Shown here: positions 24,037 through 34,700 of the stretch, in pieces | Numbering within the stretch: position 1 is the stretch's first letter | How the letters are laid out: the number at the start of each line of letters is the position of its first letter | From: Armatimonadota bacterium | GTDB taxonomy: Bacteria; Armatimonadota; UBA5829; DTLH01 | Assembly: GCA_029551395.1 (NCBI GenBank) | Contig: JAKPFN010000020.1 | Coordinates: forward strand, 50,628-114,627 | Length of the DNA: 64,000 nucleotides | Direction of reading: 5' to 3' | Notes under the pieces: model-generated | Database searches by the model: none | The model's input: the letters and a program-made list of their open reading frames with translations, nothing else | What the model was told of the DNA's origin: nothing | Made by a program: the position numbers and the translations under genes

Positions 24037-24210
24037 CCACACTCGGGCTAAATTTGCAATTTAGCCCGGAAAAGTAGCTTAGGGATTTGCAATCCCGGTC
24101 TTTGGAGTTTCAGATAATCCTTCGGAATTACAGATTCCCCGATAATATGTTCGGGAGAGATTGCAAATCCCTTCCGAGGAATGATTTCTCCACATCAGAA
24201 CAATCCTTGC
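24037..24210. repeat. Three-hairpin repeat, copy 2
   Basis: 174 bp directly abutting copy 1, with the same two ends. The middle is longer by about 50 bp between the second and third hairpins. Shared ends with a divergent middle suggest a mobile or recombining REP-like unit instead of a simple tandem duplication. The rest of 23801-24309 shows no gene. Confidence 0.8.
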
Positions 24211-24309
24211 TTAATCCATATACATGCACTTGCCAACAGCCCAGCTTTTATTGTACCCTAAGCTCGTGAGGATTCCACTTTCAGTGATGATTTCGGGAGG
24301 CGGATTGAG

Positions 24310-25806
24310 ATGAAGGGCACACCAATCGGGTTAGTAATGCTGAACGATGCTCGCAAGCACGTATATGAGCTGAATGCTGAGCAGAATATGGCCGTAGTCC
24401 GGCAGTGGGCTGAGGTCATCAGAAACGGCCTTAAGAACCAGGATGGCACCACACCAGAAGTCATTACAGCATCCAAGACCATTACGTCTGTCCAGGCGGC
24501 GCATGAAGTGGGCGAGGAGCTTGCCAGAGCAAACGTCAAGCAGTTGATAATGTGCTATAACGTTTGGAATTTCCCATACCTTGCCTGGCCGTTGGTTAAT
24601 AGTCTTGGTGAGGATATACCAATCCTTTCTCTTTCCAATAATAATGGGAAGTATCCTGGGAATGTAGGGCTTTTAGCAAGCGATGGAGCGCTCAGACAGG
24701 CCGGCAGGCGGACGCATCGGATAGTTGGTGAGATTGACGATCCAAAGACTCAGGCAGATGTGTTTGCATGGCTTAGAGCAGCGCAGGCTGCAACCACTAT
24801 GCGCAACGAGGTTTTCGGGCTGTACGGCGGTCACTCGATGGGTATGGAAACCGGATTCTTTCATCTGACTCCGACTATCAAAGCTATTGGCACAAACTGT
24901 TATCAAATAGACCAGTTGTGGCTTGTCGAGGCAATGAAAAGCGTTCCTGATAAGGAAGTGGAAGCTGGTCTGAAGTGGTTTGAGGAACTTCTGGGTGATC
25001 GGCTGCTCTACGACGGCAAAATGCTGACTCCTGAGACGCTGAAGACGCAAATCCGGCTTTATCTGGCAATGGAACAGGTGAACAAAGACAACGGGTTCGA
25101 TTTCTGTGGGCTTAAAGGTCAGCGTGAACTAACGGAATATGTCTGCCTTGGTGATGTTCCTGAGATGCTGATGAACGATCCTTACGACTGGAGAGGGCCG
25201 AAGGAACCTACCGTCTGCTCAACAGAGGCTGATGCTTACGCAGCTATCACAATGCAGATTATGAAGTATATCAGCGGCGGCCTTCCTACACTGTTTATGG
25301 ATGTAAGGCTTTATCATCCTGATATTGATATCTGGGACTGGGTCAACTCGGGCAACCATGCATCCTGGTATGCTGCCAGAAGCTGGGATCCAAAGGAGAA
25401 TTTCAAGACGATACGGTTCCATCCAGCATTGGAGTTCTATTTCAAAGCAGGTGGGGCATCGGTAGAGTTTGATGCGGCACCGGGACAAATGACATATGCC
25501 CGCATGGGGCTTTGGGATGAGAAGCCGTATATGGTGATTATTCCCGGCGAAGTAGTAGACCTGCCTGCAGATAAGCGTAAGGCTCTGAATGCTCAGACCG
25601 ACCCGACCTGGCCGCATGTTCATGCCCGGCTGCAGTGTACTTTCGATGAGTTTTTAGCCGTCTTCCCAGCAAATCATGCACAGGGCGTATCGGGAGATGT
25701 GGTCAAATCACTCAATTATTACTGCGAGATAACAGGTATTACCCCGGTTATACTTGGACCGGCAGCAAAAGACCGTATCCCACCGATTTGGGAGCGCGTA
25801 GTATAA
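24310..25806 (+). CDS. L-fucose/L-arabinose isomerase-family protein
   Basis: 498 residues, ATG 24310 with GGGAGG about nine bases upstream. The fold signature is that of the L-fucose/L-arabinose isomerase superfamily: an N-terminal Rossmann-like domain (EVITASKTITSVQAAHEVGEEL, LIMCYNVWNFPYLAWPLV), a middle domain with GLYGGHSMGMETG, and a C-terminal barrel with GQMTYARMGLWDEKPYMVI. These enzymes interconvert aldoses and ketoses in the cytoplasm with a divalent metal. Which sugar is used is not clear. It heads a sugar island with GH36 and GH4 enzymes on the same strand, so it may process galactoside-derived or methylpentose sugars. Confidence 0.85.
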   Translation: MKGTPIGLVMLNDARKHVYELNAEQNMAVVRQWAEVIRNGLKNQDGTTPEVITASKTITSVQAAHEVGEELARANVKQLIMCYNVWNFPYLAWPLVNSLGEDIPILSLSNNNGKYPGNVGLLASDGALRQAGRRTHRIVGEIDDPKTQADVFAWLRAAQAATTMRNEVFGLYGGHSMGMETGFFHLTPTIKAIGTNCYQIDQLWLVEAMKSVPDKEVEAGLKWFEELLGDRLLYDGKMLTPETLKTQIRLYLAMEQVNKDNGFDFCGLKGQRELTEYVCLGDVPEMLMNDPYDWRGPKEPTVCSTEADAYAAITMQIMKYISGGLPTLFMDVRLYHPDIDIWDWVNSGNHASWYAARSWDPKENFKTIRFHPALEFYFKAGGASVEFDAAPGQMTYARMGLWDEKPYMVIIPGEVVDLPADKRKALNAQTDPTWPHVHARLQCTFDEFLAVFPANHAQGVSGDVVKSLNYYCEITGITPVILGPAAKDRIPPIWERVV

Positions 25807-25866
25807 TGGATTTATCGCAGCCGGCATAGGTAACGGTTGTGATAGAGATAGCCTGTCGCATACTGC

Positions 25867-25908
25867 AAGACCACGGGGAAGATAGTTATTTACAGCACCT
25901 GTGGTCTT
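25867..25908 (+). terminator. Terminator hairpin after the isomerase
   Basis: AAGACCACGGG (25867-25877) pairs with CCTGTGGTCTT (25898-25908) with one G-U pair, followed by TTCAATT. It lies 60 bases after the isomerase stop. Confidence 0.55.
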
Positions 25909-26021
25909 TCAATTGACAGGAGGTAATGATCTTCATTCCGGTATTCGGACTGTGGATCTCGTTCGATTCTGCTCGGATGTGATTTTAAAGCACATTCGAT
26001 CCAACAGGAGCAAGGAGGAAT

Positions 26022-28280
26022 ATGGCAACAACGATAAACAAAGAAGATGGCGAGAAGCGCAAACGGCTGATGCCGGAGGAAACGAACCGGCTGCTGCTCC
26101 ATGCAGTTCCAGAACCGCCGATAGCGCATGCCTATCACCACTTCGATCATGATACGCGGACACTGATCTACACCTATAACAATCGTAAGGTGATTCAGGT
26201 CCAGATCCCGGAAGAAGGTGGGAACGTCAGTTTTCGACATGGTTCAGACGGCACAATCCAGAGTTGGCCGCTTTTACAGCAGATTTATGTGATTCTGGAG
26301 GCTCCGGTCAAGTGTAAAGTCAAGTTCCAGATGAGCCATGATACAATCAACTGCCGGCCAAACCGTGCTCGCTCAGAGCAGGCTATTGTTGGACAGGTTG
26401 GACGTCCCTGCCTGCCTGGAATAAATGGACTTTATGATATTAATCAGGATCTTCTAATCGGCTGGCATGGCTGCGACTGGAAATGGATCTCCGACAGGCT
26501 CACACCTGATGAGGACGGCAATCTTGTTGCTGAGATGGAAGCTGACCTTGGGCCGTCAGTATGGGTCATCGAGTTCAGACCGCAGTATTACCGCACTCAC
26601 CTGAATTATCAGTATCACAAACCGTGGGAGCGGCGTCCGAAGCTTAAACCGATCGTCGGCTGGTGTACTTGGGAAGCATATCGGCGAAACATGACCGAGA
26701 AAGATGTGCTAGACGCAACAGAATTCTTCGCCAAGCATCTGCGGCCTTACGGAATGGAATATATCCAGATCGATGATGGTTATGAAAAGCTCCCTCTGCC
26801 CGTAAATCCTGAGAGCACGATTTCTGATGCATGGCTTGAGACAAAGGATGAATTCCCATCAGGCCATAAGGGCATCGTAGACAAAATCAAAGGCTACGGC
26901 ATGAAGGCAGGCATCTGGTCATCTTCAGCGATTTACAATGATGAATGGGCAGATAAAAACAAAGAGTATCTGATTTGCGATAAAGACGGTAATCCGCTTC
27001 TTGGTGACTGGCAGAAATATATTCTCGACTGCCGTGAAGAGTCGTTGGAAAAGCACCTTCGACCTTACATGAGCGAACTAAGCAAGGCTGGTTACGAATA
27101 CTTCAAGATTGATGCTATCAGACACCTGCTTTACGATGGACTGCATGAAGCGGTTCTACTCGGACTTCTGACCAATGATGAGGCTGAACACAGGTTCCGC
27201 AGGTTCCTGGAAGTCGGACGTGAAGCGATTAAAGAAGATGCTTACTGGCTGTCATCATGGGGCATTTTGATGCAGATGGTTGGTCTTTGCGATGCCTGCC
27301 GTATATCCCAGGATGCTATGCCGAACTGGTCAGGTATGCAGATGCAGCTTGTCGAGTCAGCCCGATGGTTCTTCACTCAGAGAATCCTGTTCCTCAATGA
27401 CCCTGACCATGTATGCGTAAGAGCACCATTCGAATGGGCGAGAAGCGTTCTTTCTATGGTAGCACTCACAGGCGGATTGTTCATGCTGAGCGATGCACTG
27501 CATGAGTATGATGAAAAGCGGCTTGACTTGATAAGAAAGTGCATCCCACCGCTTACAACTATAACAGCGGAGACAGGCCCGCTTCAGGCGGACTTTGCAG
27601 CATTCACATGGACCAAGCTTCATGGCTTCCATGTGCTTGATGAGAAGCCGTTTGATGCTGAAGATATGTCTGATGAGGAAGCTCGCAATATTGCAGGCCG
27701 CTGGCCGACAGTAAACGATAACCATCCGTTCTCGTCGCTGTGGTCTTTACATCTGGATATCGATAATATTGGCAGGTGGACGGTTCTCGGACGGTTTGCT
27801 ACGCTGCCGCTTAAACCGTCTAAGGTCGAGATGAACGCGTTGTCTCTTGACCCGAACACCGACTACCTTGCATTCGATTTCTGGAAGCAGGAGTACCTCG
27901 GTTGTGTTCGCGGTGCTTTGGACTGTTCAGAACTGAAGCTGGGTCACTGCCAGATTATTGCTCTCAGACCGGCGCTCGAGCACCCGCAGTTCCTTTCATC
28001 GTCGCGCCACGTAAGCCAGGATGCAATCAGCCTTAAATCTCAGCGCTGGGAGAATGGAAATCTTGCGCTGGAGATAGAAGGTGTGTGCGGCACGACGGAA
28101 ACTTACTGGATACACGCACCTAAAGGTTACGAAGTGTCAAACGTTAACGGCTTAGGACTGACAGCAGAGGTTGGAAAGAGTGTTGCTGATACAGCCGGCG
28201 GCAAGGCTATAGCGATTCAGGTAACTTTCCCTGAGTCTGAGGCAGATGTCGCAATGGGTAAGCTCACAATCAGCTTCTAA
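26022..28280 (+). CDS. GH36-family alpha-galactosidase/raffinose-synthase-like enzyme
   Basis: 752 residues, ATG 26022 very close to AAGGAGG. The catalytic barrel begins at GWCTWEAYRRNMTEKDV. The nucleophile is Asp364 in YFKIDAIRH, and the acid/base is probably Asp431 in CRISQDAMPN; both contexts match GH36 (clan GH-D). A beta-sandwich N-domain (about 30-180) precedes it and a beta C-domain follows. GH36 enzymes hydrolyse alpha-galactosides such as raffinose or melibiose. There is no signal peptide, so it acts on imported substrate. The neighbouring GH4 enzyme attacks similar bonds by a different mechanism. Confidence 0.88.
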   Translation: MATTINKEDGEKRKRLMPEETNRLLLHAVPEPPIAHAYHHFDHDTRTLIYTYNNRKVIQVQIPEEGGNVSFRHGSDGTIQSWPLLQQIYVILEAPVKCKVKFQMSHDTINCRPNRARSEQAIVGQVGRPCLPGINGLYDINQDLLIGWHGCDWKWISDRLTPDEDGNLVAEMEADLGPSVWVIEFRPQYYRTHLNYQYHKPWERRPKLKPIVGWCTWEAYRRNMTEKDVLDATEFFAKHLRPYGMEYIQIDDGYEKLPLPVNPESTISDAWLETKDEFPSGHKGIVDKIKGYGMKAGIWSSSAIYNDEWADKNKEYLICDKDGNPLLGDWQKYILDCREESLEKHLRPYMSELSKAGYEYFKIDAIRHLLYDGLHEAVLLGLLTNDEAEHRFRRFLEVGREAIKEDAYWLSSWGILMQMVGLCDACRISQDAMPNWSGMQMQLVESARWFFTQRILFLNDPDHVCVRAPFEWARSVLSMVALTGGLFMLSDALHEYDEKRLDLIRKCIPPLTTITAETGPLQADFAAFTWTKLHGFHVLDEKPFDAEDMSDEEARNIAGRWPTVNDNHPFSSLWSLHLDIDNIGRWTVLGRFATLPLKPSKVEMNALSLDPNTDYLAFDFWKQEYLGCVRGALDCSELKLGHCQIIALRPALEHPQFLSSSRHVSQDAISLKSQRWENGNLALEIEGVCGTTETYWIHAPKGYEVSNVNGLGLTAEVGKSVADTAGGKAIAIQVTFPESEADVAMGKLTISF

Positions 28281-28324
28281 CAGCAGTTTGACTGGTTGTT
28301 GATCGTGCGTTTCGTTTAATAAAC

Positions 28325-28352
28325 CCGGGCCGGTGTTCTTTATCCGGCCCGG
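28325..28352 (+). terminator. Terminator hairpin between GH36 and GH4
   Basis: CCGGGCCGG (28325-28333) and CCGGCCCGG (28344-28352) form a perfect all-G/C 9-bp stem, 45 bases after the GH36 stop. There is no U-tract. Confidence 0.55.
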
Positions 28353-28431
28353 TAGTGTGTTAGATGGTTACATGCGGGTCTAGCTGAACCGTGTAACAAC
28401 TGAATAAACAATCGAATAGAAGGAGTATTAA

Positions 28432-29733
28432 ATGCCTAAGATCACAATGATTGGCGCTGGAAGCGTCGTCTTTGCAAAGACACTCTCCGGAGATATATTA
28501 TCGTTTCCGGAACTGGCCGAGTCTGAGATAGCATTGATGGACATCGACCCCGAGCGGCTTAAGATTGCCGAGATAATGGTAAATCGAGTGGCTGAGTATC
28601 TTGGGGCATCACCAAAAATCAAGGCTTACTCTGATCGCAAGGCTGCTCTGGAAGGTGCCGATTATGTCATCAATATGATTCAGGTCGGTGGTTATGAACC
28701 TTGTACTGTTACTGACTTCGAGGTGCCGAAGAAGTATGGACTGAAGCAGACAATAGCTGACACCCTTGGCATCGGCGGTATATTCCGTGCATTGAGAACA
28801 GCTCCTGTTATGCTCGATATGTGCCGTGACATGGAAGAAGTATGTCCTAACACTTGGTTCCTGAACTACGTGAACCCGATGGCTATGAACACAGGCACCG
28901 TCTTGAAAGGCTCCAGAATCAATACTGTTGGCCTTTGTCATGGAATCCAGTATTCAATCGGATGGCTTGCAAAGATCCTTGGCGTTCCCAAAAATGAACT
29001 CAAGTACCAGGTTGCTGGTGTAAACCACATGTCTTACTTCCTCAAACTGGAGCACAAGGGAGTCGATCTTTATCCCAAGCTCAAACAGATAGCGGAAGAG
29101 GGTGGGGAATATGTCCGACGCGACCCTGTTCGGTTTGAAATGCTTAGGAGATTCGGCTATTTCGGCGGTGAATCAAGTGAACACACAGCCGAGTACGTGC
29201 CTTACTTCATCCGCCGTGACAGAGAAGATTTACTCGAACGGTTCGATGTGCCGATAGATGAGTATATCAAACGATGCATTGAAGAGATTGAATGGTGGAA
29301 CGGTATACGTAATGAGCTGCTTACCAGTAAAGAGCCGCTGGAGACTCAGAGGAGCATCGAGTTTGCATCTTACATCATCCATTCGATGGAAACCGACACA
29401 CCAACTGTAATTTTCGGCAATGTACTGAACCGTGGTTCCATTACCAATCTTCCAGACAGGTGCTGTGTGGAGGTTCCATGTCTCGTAAACCGCAGTGGAA
29501 TTGCACCTACAATAGTTGGAGACCTTCCACCTCAAATCGCAGCGTTGGTACGGACTCAGGTAAATGTTCAGGAACTCGTAATTGAGGCGATTCTGACTGG
29601 AAAGAAAGAGCATGTTTACCATGCAGCTATGCTTGATCCTCATACTTCTGCAGAATTGACAGTGGATGAGATTTACAGCCTGGTGGATGACTTGTTTAAG
29701 GCTCACGGAGACTGGATTCCGCCGATGAGCTAA
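28432..29733 (+). CDS. melA: GH4 NAD-dependent alpha-galactosidase/glucosidase
   Basis: 433 residues, ATG 28432 after AGAAGGAG. The NAD-binding start KITMIGAGSVVFAKTL, DYVINMIQVGG, the metal-binding GLCHGIQYS and VAGVNHMSYF, and YVNPMAMNT are all GH4 signatures. GH4 enzymes use NAD+ and Mn2+ to oxidise the sugar at C3 before cleaving the glycosidic bond; most are cytoplasmic and dimeric. The CHG(I/V) context and AlpGal-type start favour alpha-galactosidase (MelA) over 6-phospho-glucosidase, since no phosphotransferase genes are nearby. Symbol is tentative. It is placed behind GH36 with its own upstream and downstream terminators. Confidence 0.88.
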   Translation: MPKITMIGAGSVVFAKTLSGDILSFPELAESEIALMDIDPERLKIAEIMVNRVAEYLGASPKIKAYSDRKAALEGADYVINMIQVGGYEPCTVTDFEVPKKYGLKQTIADTLGIGGIFRALRTAPVMLDMCRDMEEVCPNTWFLNYVNPMAMNTGTVLKGSRINTVGLCHGIQYSIGWLAKILGVPKNELKYQVAGVNHMSYFLKLEHKGVDLYPKLKQIAEEGGEYVRRDPVRFEMLRRFGYFGGESSEHTAEYVPYFIRRDREDLLERFDVPIDEYIKRCIEEIEWWNGIRNELLTSKEPLETQRSIEFASYIIHSMETDTPTVIFGNVLNRGSITNLPDRCCVEVPCLVNRSGIAPTIVGDLPPQIAALVRTQVNVQELVIEAILTGKKEHVYHAAMLDPHTSAELTVDEIYSLVDDLFKAHGDWIPPMS

Positions 29734-29759
29734 GTAATAAGGCTGATTGAGTAGTAAAG

Positions 29760-29790
29760 ACAGGCCGGAGATGCTTGTTTTCCGGCCTGT
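29760..29790. terminator. Bidirectional terminator between melA and ridA
   Basis: ACAGGCCGGA (29760-29769) and TCCGGCCTGT (29781-29790) form a perfect 10-bp stem between convergent genes. A modest T-rich stretch follows (TCTATAAAAAC). Its GGCCGG core recurs at 28325 and 62614. Confidence 0.7.
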
Positions 29791-29822
29791 TCTATAAAAA
29801 CATTCACTATGAATAATCAGTT

Positions 29823-30212
29823 TTACCGCTCAGATGCTATGGCTACTGCATCAATCTCCACCCGAACGCCTTTTGGCAAGCCTGCAACCTGGACTGTGGC
29901 TCGCGCGGGATAACTACCTGTGAAGTAGCTGCCGTAGACCTCATTCACTTTGGCAAAGTCGCCCATATCAGCTAGATAAATAGTTGTTTTTACTACATCA
30001 GCCAAGGTCGCGCCTGCAGCCGATAGAATTGCCTTCAAATTTTCCATTACCTGGGTTGTTTCGGTTTCTATTGAGCCTGAAACCAGTTCGTTAGTGTTTG
30101 GATTAATGGGTATCTGGCCTGACACAAAGATAAGTCCTCCGGCCTTTACAGCCTGGGAATAGGGGCCGATTGCCTTTGGTGCAGTAGAAGTTTCAATGAT
30201 TTTCTTTGACAT
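29823..30212 (-). CDS. ridA: RidA-family enamine/imine deaminase
   Basis: 129 residues, the standard RidA length. [23 protein letters not shown] opens the protein, [24 protein letters not shown] is the middle helix, and [24 protein letters not shown] carries the substrate-binding Arg. RidA hydrolyses reactive 2-aminoacrylate and related enamines made by PLP enzymes, in the cytoplasm. It follows the MFS gene by 14 bases on the same strand, so both are one transcript ended by the hairpin at 29760. Confidence 0.95.
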   Translation of the reverse strand: MSKKIIETSTAPKAIGPYSQAVKAGGLIFVSGQIPINPNTNELVSGSIETETTQVMENLKAILSAAGATLADVVKTTIYLADMGDFAKVNEVYGSYFTGSYPARATVQVAGLPKGVRVEIDAVAIASER

Positions 30213-30226
30213 AGTTTAACACTCTC

Positions 30227-31435
30227 CTAATGATTACACTTCTCATAATTGAAAACTGGCAGTTTGAGCAGAATAAATACTGATAGGCTGAGGAAGATGA
30301 ATCCCCAAAGCGTAACTGTCAACGGTGCGCCTAATGTGTGAGCTAATACTCCAGCCTGCAAGTTGGCAAGCGGTGATAATCCCATAAATGTGAAGACGTA
30401 AACACTCATCACCCGTCCCCGGTATGCATCATCAGTAACACCTTGTATTAGAGTATTAGTGGTTTGGTTAAAGGAAACAACTGAGAATCCGAGGCCGATC
30501 AGGATAATCTGTGAGAGCAGCAAATGCTCGGAGTTTGCGAAAGCTATCAGCATTACACCGCCAATTGCGCTCGATACTATTAAAATCCGTGCTCGGCTTG
30601 GTAAATGAGACAAGCCAGCTAAAAGCAGCGATCCAACAACAGCGCCGATTCCTATAGATGTCAAGAGCTTGGCATTTGCTTCGATTCCCATCTTTAATAT
30701 ATCCTTGGCAAATACGGGAATCAGCGTGACATAAGGCATTACAAATAAGCTGGACACGGCAAGCACCAGCATCAAGTTCAAAATTCGTTTCTCCTGTTTA
30801 ATGTAACGCAGTCCATCAGCGATGTCTATAAACACCGAAGCCCCGGATTTAGGTTTAGCCGGAGTCCTGGTTTTTATCAGAAGTAGTGCAATGATAACTG
30901 CAAGGTAGCTGGCTGCATTAAGATAAAAACACAGTGCCATAGAGAAATTTGCAACCAGTAATCCAGCAACAGCCGGACCGATAATCCTTGCGCTGTTGAA
31001 AGCTGCTGAGTTGAGTGCGATAGCATTCATTAGATTATCTTTTTTCACCAAAACCGCAGGCATAGAGTGCCTCATTGGCGCATCAACAGCGGTGATAAAT
31101 CCCTGCAGGAAGGCGATGACTATTATGTGGTATTTGGTTACAGTGCCCGTCTGCACTAATACACCAAGAATAGCGGCAAAGACTGCGAACATAGACTGGG
31201 TAAAGATTAGCGCATGGCGTTTATTGACTCTATCAGCTATTGCTCCACCAAAAAGTGTCAATCCAGAGGTAGGTAGCGCTCCAAAAAAACCAACCAAGCC
31301 TAACCAAAGCTCGGAATCCGTGATATCGTAGACAAGCCAGCCATGACAGACCGACTGAACCCAACTGCCTGTAAACGAGACTGCCGCACCAAGCCAATAA
31401 AGCAGATAATCACGGTTTCGGAATGCGCTAAACAC
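30227..31435 (-). CDS. MFS transporter, DHA3/EntS-like exporter
   Basis: 402 residues from GTG 31435, which lies seven bases after AAAGGA; an ATG at 31471 is in frame but has no ribosome site, and the N-terminus FRNRDYLLYWLGAAVSF matches family starts just past the GTG. About 10-12 membrane helices are present, with the motif A-like GGAIADRVNKRHALIF between helices 2 and 3. This subgroup (MFS_3) exports siderophores, macrolides or unknown small molecules from the cytoplasm by proton exchange. It shares an operon with ridA. Substrate is unknown. Confidence 0.88.
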   Translation of the reverse strand: MFSAFRNRDYLLYWLGAAVSFTGSWVQSVCHGWLVYDITDSELWLGLVGFFGALPTSGLTLFGGAIADRVNKRHALIFTQSMFAVFAAILGVLVQTGTVTKYHIIVIAFLQGFITAVDAPMRHSMPAVLVKKDNLMNAIALNSAAFNSARIIGPAVAGLLVANFSMALCFYLNAASYLAVIIALLLIKTRTPAKPKSGASVFIDIADGLRYIKQEKRILNLMLVLAVSSLFVMPYVTLIPVFAKDILKMGIEANAKLLTSIGIGAVVGSLLLAGLSHLPSRARILIVSSAIGGVMLIAFANSEHLLLSQIILIGLGFSVVSFNQTTNTLIQGVTDDAYRGRVMSVYVFTFMGLSPLANLQAGVLAHTLGAPLTVTLWGFIFLSLSVFILLKLPVFNYEKCNH

Positions 31436-31533
31436 AAAGAAGTCCTTTCCGAAGAAAATGGGGAAGTCCATCTCATGTTAACACACAGTCTCGGTTGATG
31501 TCACTGTCACATGGGAAGTAATGAGTTCATAGT

Positions 31534-31547
31534 GATGAGTGACGAGT
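31534..31547. repeat. Two heptamer repeats related to 23872
   Basis: GATGAGT GACGAGT, with an AATGAGT seven to eight bases before it, inside the divergent intergenic region 31436-31781. Confidence 0.4.
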
Positions 31548-31678
31548 ATACTGTAAATCGCTTTGAAATCCGATTTATGGTTTAAGTTTCAGGATATCTA
31601 ACCATATATGCAGATTAGGCAAGTAAGCCAACAACTTCTCAAGAAGATTTAGGGATTACCTTGATGATAGTGCTGTGC

Positions 31679-31707
31679 TTGACTGCTTGAGCTTACGAAA
31701 GTATACT
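31679..31707 (+). promoter_or_regulatory. Sigma-70 promoter of the activase gene
   Basis: TTGACT (31679-31684), 17-base spacer, TATACT (31702-31707), the best housekeeping match in the window. Transcription should start near 31714, about 68 bases before the GTG start. Confidence 0.75.
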
Positions 31708-31781
31708 TTGTATTAATTCAATGCCCGGTAGCTATTCATATCAGGCAGAATAACACGAACCATCAACAGGAGGCAGTTCAG

Positions 31782-34700
31782 GTGGCGTTACGCATTGGGA
31801 TGGATATCGGTTCAGATTCGGTTAAAACTGTTGTAATTTCCGATGGCGATACCATTCAGGAGTTGCCAATCCTACTAGTTCAAGGACAACCATTAAAACG
31901 CGCGAAAGAAGCGCTTGAAGAGGCAATGAAAGTCGCGCAGGAAGCAAATGTAAACGGAGAACCCGCTGTTTTAGGAATCACTGGAGCGGGTGCATCCGGT
32001 TTATCCGAGCTTCTTGGCGCAGACCGTATTGATGAACCCAATGCACTGGCCGCATCTATTAATCGTTATTATCCGGATGTCCGTACTGTCATCGAGATGG
32101 GACGAGAAGGGCAGAAGTACCTTCTATTCGACAAGGATGATGTATCAGGGCGTCTACTACTTGCAGATTCCAACCTCGGAAATAAGTGTGCAGCCGGAAG
32201 TGGGTCGTTTTTGGACCACATGTCGAAGCGGTTGAACTTTAACGGCATAGATGATTTCGCTAAAGTGGCGCTGGAAACGCAAAACCCTGCGACTTTATCC
32301 GGCAGATGCAGCGTTTTTACTGAATCTGATATAGTCCACCTTTATCAAAAGGGGACTCCTCGCGAGCGTATTGCAGCCGGAATTCATCAGGCTATCTGCC
32401 GCAACTACCGATCCAGTTTCGCCAGAGGCAAGCAGTTCCGGGATAAGGTTGCATTTATTGGTGGTGTTTCAGAAAATCCGGCTGTTGTTAAATATCTTTC
32501 AGATGAGTTAGGTTTGAATGGCAGTTTGTTTATACCAGAGCATAACCGTACGCTTGGTGCAATAGGTGCAGCGCTTCAGGCGGCGAAACAGGTTGATCTG
32601 ACTCAAGCCTTAAAAGCGCTTGATGATAAACTACACAGCCCATTTGAGTATATCGGCACTGAGCCGCTGAGGTATGAATTATCGGAACAGCTTCCGCCGC
32701 CAACTGATGAGAAAACTCCGACGGAGATAGCTGTAGCTGCGCTGGGTGTTGATATAGGTTCGGTTTCGACCAAAGCTGCACTGATCACTGAAATCGATGG
32801 TAAATGCCACGTTCTTGCATATTACTACAGAAGAACAGATGGAGACCCGTTGGCTGCAGTCTGCGACACCATAGGCAAAATACACCAGCAAGTGCAGGAA
32901 AAAGGTTATAAGATTGGTGAGGTATTTGCTGCCACTACAGGATCAGGACGATACCTTACCGGTGACTATATAGGCGCTGACCTAATCAAGAATGAAATAA
33001 CTGCCCAGGCTAATGGTGCATTGGCGTTTTTCGATGATGTCGATGCAATTCTGGAGATTGGTGGTCAAGACAGCAAGTTCATCAGGATGAATGGCGATGT
33101 AATCGTCGATTTCGAGATGAATAAAGCCTGTGCTGCAGGCTGCGGTGCTTTCCTTGAAAAACAAGCTGCAAGGTTAGGCATACCGATTGCCGATTTCGGA
33201 GATTATGCACTGCGTGCGACTAAGCCGCCCGATCTGGACTGGACTTGCACAGTATTCACAGAGTCCGCAATGGTCTACTTCCAGCAGGCTGGAGTTCCAA
33301 TAGAAGACCTCTGCGCGGCAGTCTGCTTTGCTTCAGTAAAGAACTACTGGAACAAGAACGTTGGCAATAGAGATATAGGTGAGAAAGTAGTTTTCCAAGG
33401 CGCTGTGGCGTTTAACAAAGGCATGGTTGCCGCATATGAGACAGTGTTGGGGAGGAAGATAGTAGTTCCGCCATATCCGCACATTACAGGAGCCATAGGC
33501 GCTGCCAGATTGGCCTTCAGAAACCGACCGGAGAAATCGAGTTTTGTAGGATTTGAAAAGGTCACTCAGGGCAACTACACAGTGAGTTCATTCGAATGCA
33601 AAGCATGTCCTAACGCCTGTGATGTCAACACATTCCAGGTAGAAGGCGGACCTAAGTACTACTATAACGACCGATGCGAGAAGTACAGCGCAATTCATAA
33701 GAAAAAGCTGGGTGAACATCTTCCTGACCTGTTCGAGGAGCGCGAAAAAATGCTCTTCGATGTATACACCAAGAAAGCTCCTGCTAGTGCGCCAAGAGTA
33801 GGGATTCCTCGAGGGCTGATGTTCTCTGAGTATTTCCCTCTGTATAACGCATTCCTAACCGAACTGGGTTTTGAAGTAGTGCCATCGGATAAAACGAATA
33901 AGAGGATTATTGAGCTGGGGCTTTCGAATTCGATAGGAGAGCCTTGCTTCCCATATAAAGTAGCTCATGGGCATTACGTAGACCTGATTCAAAAAGGTGT
34001 TGATTATATTTTTGCTCCTGGTGTGCTGGATACGGAACAGCCTAACCCAAATCTGGACCTAGCGCAGACATGTCCGTACCTGCAAGCAGCTCCGGAAGTC
34101 ATAGCTACTTGCACAGGGCTTGCTGAGAACAAGAAGATCAAGTATCTGACACCCAGGCTGAATTTCATGCGCGGCAAGCGGAATCTTGTGCGGATTCTAA
34201 CAGACACAGCCAGACAACTCGGAAAGAGCAAAGCAGATGCTCTGAAAGCTATAGATGTTGGTTTGGATGCATTGGCGAAGTTCAGGCAGTGGCAGGAAGA
34301 GCGAGGAAAGGAAATCCTGGACTCACTTGGGCCTGATGATACTGCATTTGTCATTATCGGGCGGCCGTATTCGCTGTATGACAGTGCTGTCAACATGGAT
34401 ATAGGCAAGAAGATACAGGACCTTGGCATACTGGCAATTCCGCAGGACTTCATACCGCTTGCGAGCGAGGATATATCAGATTCCTGGCCTGCTATGTATT
34501 CACGCCAGATACAGAAGAAGCTGGCGGCTGCACGGATAGTACGTAAAGATCCCAGATTGCGGGCAGTCGTATTGACCTATTTCGGATGTGGCCCTGATTC
34601 GTTTGCTAATCCTTTCTTTAAGGACGAGATTGGCGAACCGTGCTATATGATGCAGATAGATGAACACACCGCCGATGCTGGAGTCATTACGCGGATTGAA

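Noticed and set aside
23911..24210. CRISPR array or spacer-repeat structure
   Set aside because: Only two long units, each internally palindromic, no short regular spacers and no cas genes in the window.
25926..25982. 18-codon ORF with AGGAGGTAATG before the GH36 gene
   Set aside because: The ribosome site is only two bases from the ATG, and the peptide has no leader-peptide features such as runs of one residue.
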